DNA of 33,524 bases from Bradyrhizobium centrolobii (GTDB lineage Bacteria > Pseudomonadota > Alphaproteobacteria > Rhizobiales > Xanthobacteraceae): assembly GCF_001641635.1 (NCBI RefSeq), contig NZ_LUUB01000079.1:117914-151437 (forward strand), in the 5' to 3' direction. The notes under the pieces are model-generated. The model had not been told where the DNA came from. It ran no database searches and was given only the letters and a program-made list of their open reading frames with translations. Of the stretch, positions 1 to 7,342 are shown in pieces. Within the stretch, counting starts at the first letter, position 1, and every line of letters begins with the position of its first letter. Position numbers and translations under genes: made by a program.

Positions 1-307
1 GGGCCGGATCAACGTCGTCGCCACCGGCTGCGCGCTGGCCGACACGCCGGACGGACAGGTCGAGACGATCCTGTGCGCGGACGGACAATTGTCGCGCTTT
101 GCGACGCTGCGCTTGCCGATCCGCCCTTACGGTACCGGCGATCTCCTGACCGGCCTGATCGCGGCGCATCTTGCCAAGGGCGCGGCCGTCGAGACGGCCG
201 TGCGCATGGCGGTGGAGACCGTGTTCGCCGTGCTCGTGCGCACGCAGGAGGAAGGATCGGCGGAGATGCGCCTCGTTCCGCTGCCCGCCTCAGCGCACAG
301 CGCGTAA
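1..307 (+). CDS. pdxY: Pyridoxal kinase, C-terminal part (truncated by window edge)
   Basis: The reading frame enters at base 2 and stops with TAA at 305-307, leaving about 101 C-terminal residues. The segment PYGTGDLLTGLIAAHLAKG carries the GTGD motif of the ribokinase/PfkB-like fold, whose Asp is the catalytic base, followed by the usual closing helices (AVETVFAVL). Pyridoxal kinase phosphorylates pyridoxal to pyridoxal 5'-phosphate in the cytoplasmic vitamin B6 salvage pathway. The assignment to PdxY rather than another PfkB-family kinase rests on the overall look of the C-terminus, because the N-terminal substrate-binding half is outside the window. The gene converges on the M15-like gene, with only 18 bases between the stop codons. 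Confidence 0.8.
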   Translation, partial: GRINVVATGCALADTPDGQVETILCADGQLSRFATLRLPIRPYGTGDLLTGLIAAHLAKGAAVETAVRMAVETVFAVLVRTQEEGSAEMRLVPLPASAHSA

Positions 308-325
308 GGCGCGGCCGGCTTCGGC

Positions 326-1654
326 TCAGATCGTGCGTCCCTTGGCCGCGCGCGCAGATTTCTGCGGCTTTGCCGAGCGTCGCTGCTCGCGCGCCGCAAC
401 CACCTTGTGCGACTTCGCCTTCGACGCGGCTCGAATTTTTGCATTCGAGGCCACATGGGAATCACCGGTGCCACGGCGCGAGATGTATTCCTGGCCGTCG
501 ATGGGGCCGACATGCGGCGGATCGCGGTCGAGATAGGGGCGGCCGATGCCGAGTGCCCTGCCGTTGGCGTCGATCCATTTCCACAGCACCTCGGTCGAGG
601 TCCAGCGCTGCGCGCGGTTGTCGCCCTTGGTGCTCACGATGTCGGCCGCGAGCCCGTGGCCGTAACCGCCGCGGTAGCTGCCGCCGTGATACGACCGATC
701 GGAGGCCGCCTTGAGGCCGCTGGCGATCGACTGACGGTAGTCGTCGCGGAACGCGCTGGTGATGCCGGGCGACAGGCCGGCCGCCTCAGCCGCAAGCAGC
801 GCGCGAAACAGCTTTCGTTTGAAGCTGCGGTCCATGCCGCCGATCACGTAGTCCATCATCGGCATGCGGGCGTGCTCGGCCGCCTTCGGATCCTTCCAGG
901 CAAAATCCTCGTCCTCGAGCTTCGTGAACGACCGCATGACCGTCACCGTCTTGCCCCTGCGCTTGACGCTGACGGCCCGGCGCTCCTGCACCTTGATCGA
1001 GTCCTCCTTTGGCGTGCGCTGATAGAGCACCCACAGATAGCGATCGATGCAGGCGTCGACGACGAAGCATTCGTCGAGGACGGCGACAGTATCGGCGGGG
1101 TCTGTCGCCTTGCTCTCGCCAGGTGCCGGCCCGCTCGCGATTGCTGCGGGCGATGGCGGCGCGCCCTCCGCCACGATCTCCGTGGGATCGGCGGATGCGA
1201 GCTTGATGACGGGCGCCTCGGTCGCCGTGGCCTCGCTGCCGGCGGGAGCCGGCTCGGCTGCCGCGGCTTCGCTGTTGGCGGGAGCCGGGGTGTCCGCGAC
1301 CGCAGGTGGCGGTGCTTCCGCCGGCAGCATCTGCAACGGATCGGCCGAGGCAAGTTTCACCGGCGGCTCGGGTGTGTCCGGAATTGCCGCTGCGGCGGTC
1401 TCTGTGCCAGTCGGCGGAGCGACGGCGGCCGCCATGTCGGCATTCACGGCAACGCCGTCGTCCACGGTCGCCGCGCGCGGGACATCGGCGAGTTCAACGT
1501 GAGCGGCGAGATCTTTCGCACTGGAGACACCGGCATTGGCGCCACCGTTCTCGATGAGGGCAGGGGCGTAGGCGGAGAGCGAGAGCACAAGCCAGCCCGC
1601 AACAACGGCCGAGGGGCAGCACACTGCCACCAGGAGTGATTGCCGATCGTTCAT
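326..1654 (-). CDS. M15-like zinc peptidase (D-Ala-D-Ala carboxypeptidase-like), exported
   Basis: A protein of 442 residues. I chose the ATG at 1654 because a GGAGG lies 8 bases upstream; an in-frame TTG at 1669 has no such site. Residues 8-30 are a hydrophobic export or anchor segment. About 150 residues of Ala/Pro/Glu-rich linker follow, containing two copies of a KLASADP block. The C-terminal half looks catalytic: the GHGLAAD segment supplies H333 and D338, and DPPHVG supplies H381, which matches the HxxxxxD...H zinc ligands of VanY/M15 peptidases. The usual ExxH appears as DxxH here, so activity is uncertain. The likely role is trimming peptidoglycan stem peptides in the periplasm. The C-terminal tail is rich in Lys, Arg and Ala. 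Confidence 0.6.
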   Translation of the reverse strand: MNDRQSLLVAVCCPSAVVAGWLVLSLSAYAPALIENGGANAGVSSAKDLAAHVELADVPRAATVDDGVAVNADMAAAVAPPTGTETAAAAIPDTPEPPVKLASADPLQMLPAEAPPPAVADTPAPANSEAAAAEPAPAGSEATATEAPVIKLASADPTEIVAEGAPPSPAAIASGPAPGESKATDPADTVAVLDECFVVDACIDRYLWVLYQRTPKEDSIKVQERRAVSVKRRGKTVTVMRSFTKLEDEDFAWKDPKAAEHARMPMMDYVIGGMDRSFKRKLFRALLAAEAAGLSPGITSAFRDDYRQSIASGLKAASDRSYHGGSYRGGYGHGLAADIVSTKGDNRAQRWTSTEVLWKWIDANGRALGIGRPYLDRDPPHVGPIDGQEYISRRGTGDSHVASNAKIRAASKAKSHKVVAAREQRRSAKPQKSARAAKGRTI

Positions 1655-1944
1655 GATCCCAGCCTCCAAAGGCTCGGTCCGAGCCTGTTTGCACAGCTAG
1701 CCACGCGGCACGTTGATTGTTCTGGGCCGGATATGGCGGCGCAATGGCGCAATCGGCGTAGGGCTGGCTTTTTCGGGGAGCTGTGGCCCTGGGGCCACAA
1801 TCGGGAACTTTTTCTGCGGGATTGCTGGAGGCGGCGTCAGATGTGCTCTGTCAAATCCGCATTATTGCAATGCAACATCAAGACTACTGCACTGCAGCAA
1901 GGACGCATAGGTCGGGTTCTCACGCACTACCCAGGAGAATCGGT

Positions 1945-2214
1945 GTGAAGAGAACGTCGTTTACCATTGCAGCCGTCGCCGCTGCGTCGCTCGCTGGCAT
2001 TACGGCCGGTTTTGCCGCGGAATTGCCGACCTATGAGGCGGCCGGGCTCCCGATCTCGCCGATTCAGGTTGCCGTCCTGGGCGGCTCACACGTTGAGGGG
2101 CAGGCTCAGGCCCCGACCAATGCAGCCTCGCCGCATCAGCTCAAGGTCCTGACGCCGCGGCAGCTGTCGACCGCTGCGGCCGTGCAGGGCCAGACCGAAG
2201 GCCGCGCGCGCTAA
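1945..2214 (+). CDS. Small secreted protein of 89 residues, paralogue copy 1
   Basis: The GTG start follows CCAGGAGAAT, and the gene encodes 89 residues. Residues 1-24 form a signal peptide (KR, hydrophobic Ala-rich stretch, GFAA before ELPTYEA). The mature part has the block ELPTYEAAGLPISPIQ, a VLGG-HVEGQ segment and SPHQLKVLTPR, with a low-complexity tail. It is the same length as, and clearly homologous to, the gene at 9631-9900, and the conserved core is the mature N-terminus. The family's function is unknown to me. An intrinsic terminator follows at 2240-2270, so it is probably monocistronic. Periplasmic or extracellular location is inferred from the signal peptide only. Confidence 0.75.
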   Translation: MKRTSFTIAAVAAASLAGITAGFAAELPTYEAAGLPISPIQVAVLGGSHVEGQAQAPTNAASPHQLKVLTPRQLSTAAAVQGQTEGRAR

Positions 2215-2239
2215 GCCCAGTCTCTTTCGACTTGCTGGA

Positions 2240-2270
2240 AGCCCGCGACAAGCCGTCGCGGGCTTTTTGT
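2240..2270 (+). terminator. Rho-independent terminator after the first 89-residue secreted protein
   Basis: A perfect 9-bp GC-rich stem (GCCCGCGAC at 2241-2249, GTCGCGGGC at 2255-2263) with a 5-nt loop is followed by TTTTTGTTTT. It lies 26 bases after the stop codon of the upstream gene. Confidence 0.9.
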
Positions 2271-2390
2271 TTTGAAGCCGCGATTTGAGCGCCGATTTCT
2301 ATCAAATTGACCAAGCGGCATTTATTCAATCTTGGATTGTGTTCTGGCATTCCTCCCGCGCCGGCAACCTCCGGCAGAACTGGGAAGGAA

Positions 2391-2561
2391 ATGAAATTGA
2401 AAAGCATCGTCGCCAGGTTCATCGCCGATGAAAGCGGCGCCACCGCCATCGAGTACGGCCTGATTGCCGCGGGCATCGCGCTCGCCATCATCGAAGTGAT
2501 CTATGCGCTCGGCACCAACCTCGTGGAAAAGCTCACCGCGCTCGCGACAGCGTTGAAGTAG
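2391..2561 (+). CDS. Flp/Fap-type IVb pilin, orphan
   Basis: A protein of 56 residues, with ATG preceded by AAGGAA. The N-terminus has the type IVb prepilin signature ESG|ATAIEYGLIAAGIALAII. The predicted cleavage by a CpaA/TadV-type prepilin peptidase is after G16, giving a mature pilin starting ATAIEY with the conserved Glu at mature position 5 (E21) and Tyr beside it. The hydrophobic helix continues to about residue 40, and the short tail (VEKLTALATALK) is typical. Flp pilins assemble into tight-adherence (Tad) pili. No cpa/tad assembly gene is adjacent, so this is an unlinked copy that would depend on a Tad system encoded elsewhere. Confidence 0.9.
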   Translation: MKLKSIVARFIADESGATAIEYGLIAAGIALAIIEVIYALGTNLVEKLTALATALK

Positions 2562-2680
2562 GGCGTGTTGCTGGGCCTGTTTCGGTCATGCGATAGATCA
2601 GAAACTTGCTAAGAATATTTTCGGGGAAGCCGCTTGACCGGCTCGCCGCAACCTTGCGCCGGCCAAGGAGTTGGTCGTCC

Positions 2681-2884
2681 ATGACACATTCCTCGCTCCG
2701 CCCCATGCGGGATTTCGATCCCACTGAACCCGCCATCCTGCACGATCGTGCATCGGACGCGATCATCACCTGGACAGCCGAAGATGCCGATGATTATCGC
2801 CGCGCGAGCCGGCCGCTGGGCGATGGAAGCGTTGCCTGGAAGGAGTTCGTGTTCGACGGCTGGGGCAACGTGCTCGGTGGATGA
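2681..2884 (+). CDS. Conserved small hypothetical protein (67 residues)
   Basis: I do not recognise a named family. The ATG at 2681 has AAGGAG ten bases upstream; an in-frame ATG at 2606 lacks a comparable site. The product is hydrophilic and soluble, with no signal peptide or membrane segment. It starts MTHSSLRPMRDFDPTEP and ends in an aromatic, Gly-rich stretch (WKEFVFDGWGNVLGG). The Asp/Arg-rich middle (DAIITWTAEDADDYRRA) resembles an amphipathic helix. It lies between the Flp pilin gene and the 48-residue membrane microprotein, all on the plus strand, but no operon is evident. Confidence 0.55.
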   Translation: MTHSSLRPMRDFDPTEPAILHDRASDAIITWTAEDADDYRRASRPLGDGSVAWKEFVFDGWGNVLGG

Positions 2885-3102
2885 ATGTCGCCCTGGACCG
2901 GCTCGTGGCGCTCCAGGAGTGAACTGTGCGCACGGATGCGCTGATTGAGAATCCGGCAGCGAACAAGTTCGCGTGAACTCTCCAAACATGTACGCCCGTT
3001 CATACCGGCGTCCTTCTCTTTAACGCTTTGTTTTGAGGGCCGCGCGCTTATGCGGCCGCCGCATCTTGAGCGGCCAATTTTGAATTCATACTGGAGGTCG
3101 TC

Positions 3103-3249
3103 ATGTCCGTTGCGCAGAAAGCCGTTATTGCCAGCACTTCTCCGCGTGCGTTCATCCTCAAGCACGCTGCGCTGTTCGCCGGCGCCGTGCTGTTCGTGTA
3201 CGTGCTGAGCTTGACGTACGGGCTGGATCTCAGCCCCGGGTTTTTCTGA
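3103..3249 (+). CDS. Single-pass membrane microprotein (48 residues)
   Basis: ATG at 3103 follows CTGGAGGTCGTC, a good ribosome binding site, and TGA ends the frame at 3249. The N-terminal 20 residues are polar and positively charged (ASTSPRAFILKH). A hydrophobic helix follows at about residues 21-39 (AALFAGAVLFVYVLSLTYG), then a short tail ending LDLSPGFF. This is the layout of a single-TM microprotein. I do not know its function. The stop codon is 17 bases before a half-copy of repeat family C, which also supplies the stop of the convergent Ada-like gene. Confidence 0.6.
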   Translation: MSVAQKAVIASTSPRAFILKHAALFAGAVLFVYVLSLTYGLDLSPGFF

Positions 3250-3266
3250 GCGGTGATTTGCAGCCT

Positions 3267-3282
3267 GTAACCCACCCTACGG
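3267..3282. repeat. Half-element of palindromic repeat family C
   Basis: GTAACCCACCCTACGG is the right arm of family C (compare 5411-5498 and 17981-18098), without its left arm. It lies between the microprotein and the convergent Ada-like gene and contains that gene's TAG stop codon (3277-3279). Confidence 0.6.
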
Positions 3283-3846
3283 TCCACGGGCTCGCGCCGT
3301 CCGCAGGCTCGAGGGCGGGCGGCCATAGAGCTCGACAAAGGCGGCGTTGAAGCGGCGGAGGCTGCCGAAGCCGGCGTGGAACGCGATCTCCGTCATGTTG
3401 TGATCGCCAGAGTCGAGAAGGCGCTTGGCGCGCTGGACGCGGAGCGTCTTGGCAAGCTGCTGCGGACTGGCGCCGACGTGCTGCTCGAACAGCCGCGCGA
3501 GGTGGCGCGAGGAGATGCCGAGCCGATCGGCGAGTGCCACCACCGAGTCCTCATCGAGCGCGCCGTCATGGATCAGCCTCACGGCGCGCGCGACCGTCGA
3601 GCGTGTTCCGTTCCAGGCCGGGCAGAATAGTGCGGTCTCCGGGCGGCAGCGCAGGCAGGGTCGGAAGCCGGCGGCCTCGGCCGCGGCCGCCGTCGGATAA
3701 TAGGCAACGTTGCGCGTCAGCGGCTGCTTGGCCGGGCAGACCGGGCGGCAATAGATGCCCGTCGTCTTCACCGCCGTGAAGAAACGGCCGTCATAGCGGG
3801 GATCCCTGCGCAAGCGCGCGGCGTTGCAGACCTCGAAGCTCAGCAT
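3277..3846 (-). CDS. Ada N-terminal (Zn/methylphosphotriester) domain fused to AraC HTH; AdaA-like
   Basis: A protein of 189 residues from the ATG at 3846; ATGs at 3864 and 3927 would add 6 or 27 residues, and none has a strong ribosome binding site. Residues 1-72 are an Ada zinc domain with all four Cys ligands at Ada spacing: C33 and C37 in YCRPVC, C64 and C67 in CLRC. In Ada the first of these accepts the methyl group from methylphosphotriesters in DNA. Residues 80-185 are an AraC-type double HTH (ISSRHLARLFEQHVGASP, MTEIAFHAGFGSLRRFNAAF). There is no C-terminal methyltransferase or AlkA glycosylase domain. It therefore resembles the stand-alone sensor/activator AdaA, or a shortened Ada-AlkA fusion whose 3' part was lost at the repeat that supplies its stop codon. 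Confidence 0.8.
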   Translation of the reverse strand: MLSFEVCNAARLRRDPRYDGRFFTAVKTTGIYCRPVCPAKQPLTRNVAYYPTAAAAEAAGFRPCLRCRPETALFCPAWNGTRSTVARAVRLIHDGALDEDSVVALADRLGISSRHLARLFEQHVGASPQQLAKTLRVQRAKRLLDSGDHNMTEIAFHAGFGSLRRFNAAFVELYGRPPSSLRTARARGP

Positions 3847-3949
3847 GACGAGATGATAGCGCATGCCGGGCCGCCGGGAAGCGGCAAGGGATGACCGAGT
3901 CCGATTGTGGCGAGCCGGGACGCGCATGCCAGCCTAGAAGGCCGGCCTC

Positions 3950-4393
3950 ATGTCAATGCAAGCCGTGGAGCGCGTCATGACTGGCACGTCGAAGGACATC
4001 GTGCTGAACGCCTGGAAGACGTTTTCGTCCCGCGATGCCGATCGCATCGCGGCGCTGTTCACCGAGGATGCCGAATGGATCGCGCCGAAAGGCAACGCCA
4101 CCGCGGTTGCGCTCGACCACACCGACCACATGATCGGACCGCAGCAGATCGCGCGCTTCATCGCACGCGAGATGCACCGGATGTTCTCGGACATCGATAT
4201 TGCCTTCCGCGGCGTCTACGCCGACGGCGATGTCGTGATCGTGGAGGAGCGGATGCGCGCCACGCTTGTCGGCGGGGTGCCGTACGAAAACGAGTATTGC
4301 TTCGTGTTCACGGTGGCTGGCGACCGGATCAGGCAGGTGCGTGAATACATGGACACGCGCAAGGGATGGCGGATGGTGTTCGGGGAGGCTTGA
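3950..4393 (+). CDS. SnoaL-like/NTF2-fold protein (ketosteroid isomerase-related)
   Basis: A protein of up to 147 residues. An in-frame ATG at 3977 (MTGTSKD) follows GGAG at good spacing and may be the true start, which would give 138 residues. The pattern is that of the NTF2 fold: an N-terminal helix pair (DIVLNAWKTFSSRDADRIAALF), a TEDAEWIAP strand, a helix (QQIARFIAREMHRMF), then beta strands (VVIVEERMRATL, YCFVFTVAGDRIRQVREYMDT). Members bind small hydrophobic ligands or act as isomerases or hydrolases; no specific substrate can be read from the sequence. It is cytosolic, with no signal peptide. It is transcribed divergently from the Ada-like gene with a gap of about 100 bases. Confidence 0.75.
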   Translation: MSMQAVERVMTGTSKDIVLNAWKTFSSRDADRIAALFTEDAEWIAPKGNATAVALDHTDHMIGPQQIARFIAREMHRMFSDIDIAFRGVYADGDVVIVEERMRATLVGGVPYENEYCFVFTVAGDRIRQVREYMDTRKGWRMVFGEA

Positions 4394-4480
4394 CGATTAG
4401 CCGCTCGCATCCATCGCCGCGTGCCAGCCCTGCAACCGCGTGGGTTGAGCCGGCTAGCGCGCTGACATAAGGCTTGCCCT

Positions 4481-5401
4481 ATGGATCAGCGGACGAGCGG
4501 CGCTGACGCACTCACTCATAAGAACGATGCGACACCGGCACTGCTTGGTGTCCTCTGCGGCTTGTCCGCGGCGCTGTTCTGGGCGCTGGGATTTGCCGGA
4601 ACGCGGCACGGCTTGAAGGTCGGCTTCACGCCTGTCGATCTCCTCGTGCATCGCTACGTCTGGTCCGGCATCGCGTTCCTGCCGCTGGTCTTGCGCGCCG
4701 GTATCACCGATCTCTGCGGCATCGGCTGGGGCAGGGGCCTTGCGCTGATGGTGCTGGGCGGTCCTGTGATGTCGCTGATCAGCTACACCGGCTTTCTGTT
4801 CGTGCCGCTCGGCCACGGCAGCGTTATCCAGCCCTCCTGCGCGACGCTCGGTGGCCTCTTGCTCGCTGCACTGGTCCTGAAGGAGCGGATCTCCGCCTCG
4901 CGCCTTGCCGGCGCCATCATCATCGTCGGCGGCCTTGGCGTGATCGGCGCGGAGTCGATCGGCCATATCGGGGGCGATGGCGTGCAGGGCGACCTGATCT
5001 TCGTGCTCTCCGGATTCATGTTCGCAGGCTTTGGCGCGCTGCTGCGCCACTGGCGCGTCTCCGCCTTTTCGGCCGCGACCGTCATCAGCGTGCTGTCGCT
5101 CCTCCTACTGCCGATCTATGTCGCCACCGGCGGGCTCGCCCGCGTCGCGGCGATCGGCTTGCCCGAGAATGCGATCCAGGTGCTGGCGCAGGGCATTCTG
5201 GCGGGCCCCGCGGCGCTCTATCTCTTTGCCGTCTCGGTCCAGCGCCTCGGCGTCGCGCGCGCCGCCGTCTTTCCCGCATGCGTGCCGGCGCTGACGCTGC
5301 TGGTCGGCTGGCTGCTGCTTGGCGAGCCGCCGACGGCGTTGCAGGCCGCAGGCCTCGTGACGGTGCTGTGTGGATTTTACCTAGCACAGCGACAGAGATA
5401 G
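4481..5401 (+). CDS. EamA/DMT-family transporter
   Basis: A protein of 306 residues with about ten predicted membrane helices in two homologous halves, the architecture of drug/metabolite (EamA, RhaT-like) exporters. The first repeat begins LLGVLCGLSAALFWALGFAG. The end of each repeat shows the usual pattern of a charged loop before a closing helix: LKERISASRLAGAIIIVGGLGVIG in the first half and LLGEPPTALQAAGLVTVLCGFYLA in the second. The substrate cannot be deduced. The gene stands alone, with a family C repeat immediately downstream at 5411. No clear Shine-Dalgarno is visible before the ATG. Confidence 0.85.
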   Translation: MDQRTSGADALTHKNDATPALLGVLCGLSAALFWALGFAGTRHGLKVGFTPVDLLVHRYVWSGIAFLPLVLRAGITDLCGIGWGRGLALMVLGGPVMSLISYTGFLFVPLGHGSVIQPSCATLGGLLLAALVLKERISASRLAGAIIIVGGLGVIGAESIGHIGGDGVQGDLIFVLSGFMFAGFGALLRHWRVSAFSAATVISVLSLLLLPIYVATGGLARVAAIGLPENAIQVLAQGILAGPAALYLFAVSVQRLGVARAAVFPACVPALTLLVGWLLLGEPPTALQAAGLVTVLCGFYLAQRQR

Positions 5402-5410
5402 GTCACGGTG

Positions 5411-5498
5411 CGCAGAGTGGGTTACCCGAAGGCGTAACCCGCCTCTTTTTGCGCGGCGACAGACAGTGGTGGTTACGCTTCGCTAACCCACCCCACGG
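5411..5498. repeat. Palindromic repeat, family C, copy 1
   Basis: An imperfect inverted repeat: the left arm GCAGAGTGGGTTACCCG and the right arm GCTAACCCACCCCACGG are complementary with mismatches, and an internal pair GGCGTAACC/GGTTACGC lies between them. The same design recurs at 17981-18098, with a half at 3267-3282. It lies between the EamA gene and the adenylate cyclase gene and occupies about half of that 193-base gap. Confidence 0.75.
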
Positions 5499-5594
5499 CC
5501 GCTGACACCTGCTGACAGCTCCTGCCTTCGCCGTCCCGCGTACGTGAAGGGAAAGCGGATTTCCGCTCGCTGTCCTTTCATGTAAACTCGCCGC

Positions 5595-7001
5595 ATGAGC
5601 GAAATCGAGACTTTGTTTGGTGTCCTGCGTCAGTCTGCCGACGAACCCGTTGTCGACATGCTCGAGCGCATGGTGCGGGAGGCGCCGGACCATGCCTTGA
5701 GCAAGATGAATGCGCTGCATCTTGCGGGCCAATCCGGCCTTGGCGAGGAGCAGGTGATCGGGGGGCTGTTGCACGCGGTCGGGCTCGGCATCCTGGAGAT
5801 GACCTGGAGCGTGATGTGCCCGAGCTGCGCCGGCGTCCTCTCCGCCAACAAGAGCCTGAAGACGGTGAACAGCCCGCAGTATCACTGTGCGTTCTGCGCC
5901 GCGGGCTATGAGACGACGCTCGACAACCTGGTCGAGGTGACCTTCACAGTCAGCCCGCGCGTGCGCAAGATCGCGGCCCACAATGCCGAGGAATTGCCGC
6001 TCGCCGAATATTATCGCCAGGTGTTCTGGAGCTCGGCCATTGATCTGCCGGCCGACCTCGACGGGCTCTTGCGCGAGCTCACGCTGGAGGCGGTCGATCT
6101 GCCGTCGGGGGAAAGGGCCATCCTCTCTCTGCAGGTGCCGGCCGGCACGCTGATCGTGTTCGATCCGGTGACGCACACGGCGCAGTTCCTCGAAGTCAAG
6201 GGCGAGGAGACCAGCGAGCGCCAGAACCTGTCGCTGATCTTCAACAAGGCCGAGGTCCCCGTCGATGCCGTCGCCTTGCGCCCGGGCTCGCTGCGGCTCG
6301 CCCTGGAGAACCGCACCGACGCGCGCGTGCTGCCGGCGGTATGGGTCGCGAACCAGAGGCTCGACGACCTCCTGACGCGGCGCAAGCCCAGCCTCACCGC
6401 AAAACGCCTCCTCACCAACCAGACCTTTCGCGACCTCTACCGCACTGACACGCTCGCCATCGGCCAGCGCCTCAAGATCCTGAGCCTGACCTTCCTGTTC
6501 TCTGACCTCAAGGATTCCACCGGCCTCTATGAGCATGTCGGCGACCTCGTCGCCTTCGATCTCGTCAACGAGCATTTCCGCCTGCTCCAGGAGATCATCG
6601 CGGCCGAGAAGGGGGCGGTGGTCAAGACCATCGGCGATGCCGTGATGGCGACCTTCGAGACGCCCGACCGCGCCATTGCCGCCGCGATCCGCATGCGAGA
6701 GGCCATGAGCGAATTAGGGGCCCAGCGGCAGCAACAGGGCTTGCTGCTGAAGATGGGCATCCATGAGGGATCGTGCCTCGCGGTGACCCTCAACGGCCAG
6801 CAGGACTATTTCGGCCAGACCGTGAACATCGCCTCGCGCGTCCAGGGGTTAGCTGCCTCGCGCTCGATCGTGGTGACAGAAGCAGTGGTGGACAACGCCG
6901 AGACCCGGACCCTGCTCGAGGCCAACGGCCTCAACCCGACCCCCCGCAGCGTGGCCTTGAGCGGGATCGCGGACAAAGTGTCGGTGTACGAGATACCGTG
7001 A
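5595..7001 (+). CDS. Class III adenylate cyclase with N-terminal DUF5939-like zinc-ribbon region
   Basis: A protein of 468 residues. The C-terminal 170 residues are a class III cyclase catalytic domain. Metal-binding Asp residues are D304 (FLFSDLKDST) and D348 (VVKTIGDAVM). Lys344 and Asp404 (QDYFG) fit the adenine-specifying pair, and N411 with R415 (VNIASR) fit the transition-state residues, so ATP to cAMP is the expected reaction with a homodimeric active site. The N-terminal 290 residues hold a helical bundle, a CPSC...CAFC zinc ribbon (C75, C78, C98, C101) and a beta-rich segment, as in the DUF5939 front ends of bacterial cyclases. There is no membrane segment, so it is a cytosolic cyclase. 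The trigger sensed by the front half is unknown. Confidence 0.88.
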   Translation: MSEIETLFGVLRQSADEPVVDMLERMVREAPDHALSKMNALHLAGQSGLGEEQVIGGLLHAVGLGILEMTWSVMCPSCAGVLSANKSLKTVNSPQYHCAFCAAGYETTLDNLVEVTFTVSPRVRKIAAHNAEELPLAEYYRQVFWSSAIDLPADLDGLLRELTLEAVDLPSGERAILSLQVPAGTLIVFDPVTHTAQFLEVKGEETSERQNLSLIFNKAEVPVDAVALRPGSLRLALENRTDARVLPAVWVANQRLDDLLTRRKPSLTAKRLLTNQTFRDLYRTDTLAIGQRLKILSLTFLFSDLKDSTGLYEHVGDLVAFDLVNEHFRLLQEIIAAEKGAVVKTIGDAVMATFETPDRAIAAAIRMREAMSELGAQRQQQGLLLKMGIHEGSCLAVTLNGQQDYFGQTVNIASRVQGLAASRSIVVTEAVVDNAETRTLLEANGLNPTPRSVALSGIADKVSVYEIP

Positions 7002-7014
7002 GGCGGGCGCAGCA

Positions 7015-7093
7015 GTAGCCCGGAAGAACCGTAGCGAAATCCGGGCACGGACGTGCTGCACAATCCCCGGATTGTGCTCCGCTCCATCCGGGC
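7015..7093. repeat. Palindromic repeat, family A, copy 1
   Basis: GTAGCCCGGAAGAACCGTAG opens the element and GCTCCGCTCCATCCGGGC closes it; the inner arms are AAATCCGGGC and CCCCGGATTG. It starts 14 bases after the cyclase stop codon. The best-formed relative is at 17064-17146. The rest of the gap to the next gene (7094-7342) is visibly more AT-rich and probably holds the promoter of the 7343 gene, but no confident -35/-10 pair can be assigned. Confidence 0.75.
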
Positions 7094-7342
7094 CCACACC
7101 CAACCGAGGACACCGAACGCCACCCTATGGTCGCTCCATTCGGACTACGATGCGAACGGCAGCGCGTTCCCGGAGAGGTTGAATGAGTGCCTGACACCTA
7201 TCTCTGCGTGTTTCACCTAACGTTGCAACAGTATGGCGAAGATGGGGCTGTCAATAACATATCGGGCTAAAATGCTGTTTGTCCTCGTAATACACTTGAC
7301 CGTGTTGGGGTTCTCGGGGGCGTCATTAAGGAGAGCCTACCC

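Noticed and set aside
407..1639. Open frame antisense to the M15-like gene.
   Set aside because: Shadow frame of GC-rich DNA; the minus strand has a signal peptide, ribosome binding site and catalytic motifs.
5403..6575. Open frame antisense to the adenylate cyclase.
   Set aside because: Its sequence looks like reversed codon bias (Glu/Arg/Val/Leu-rich), and the cyclase is certain on the plus strand.
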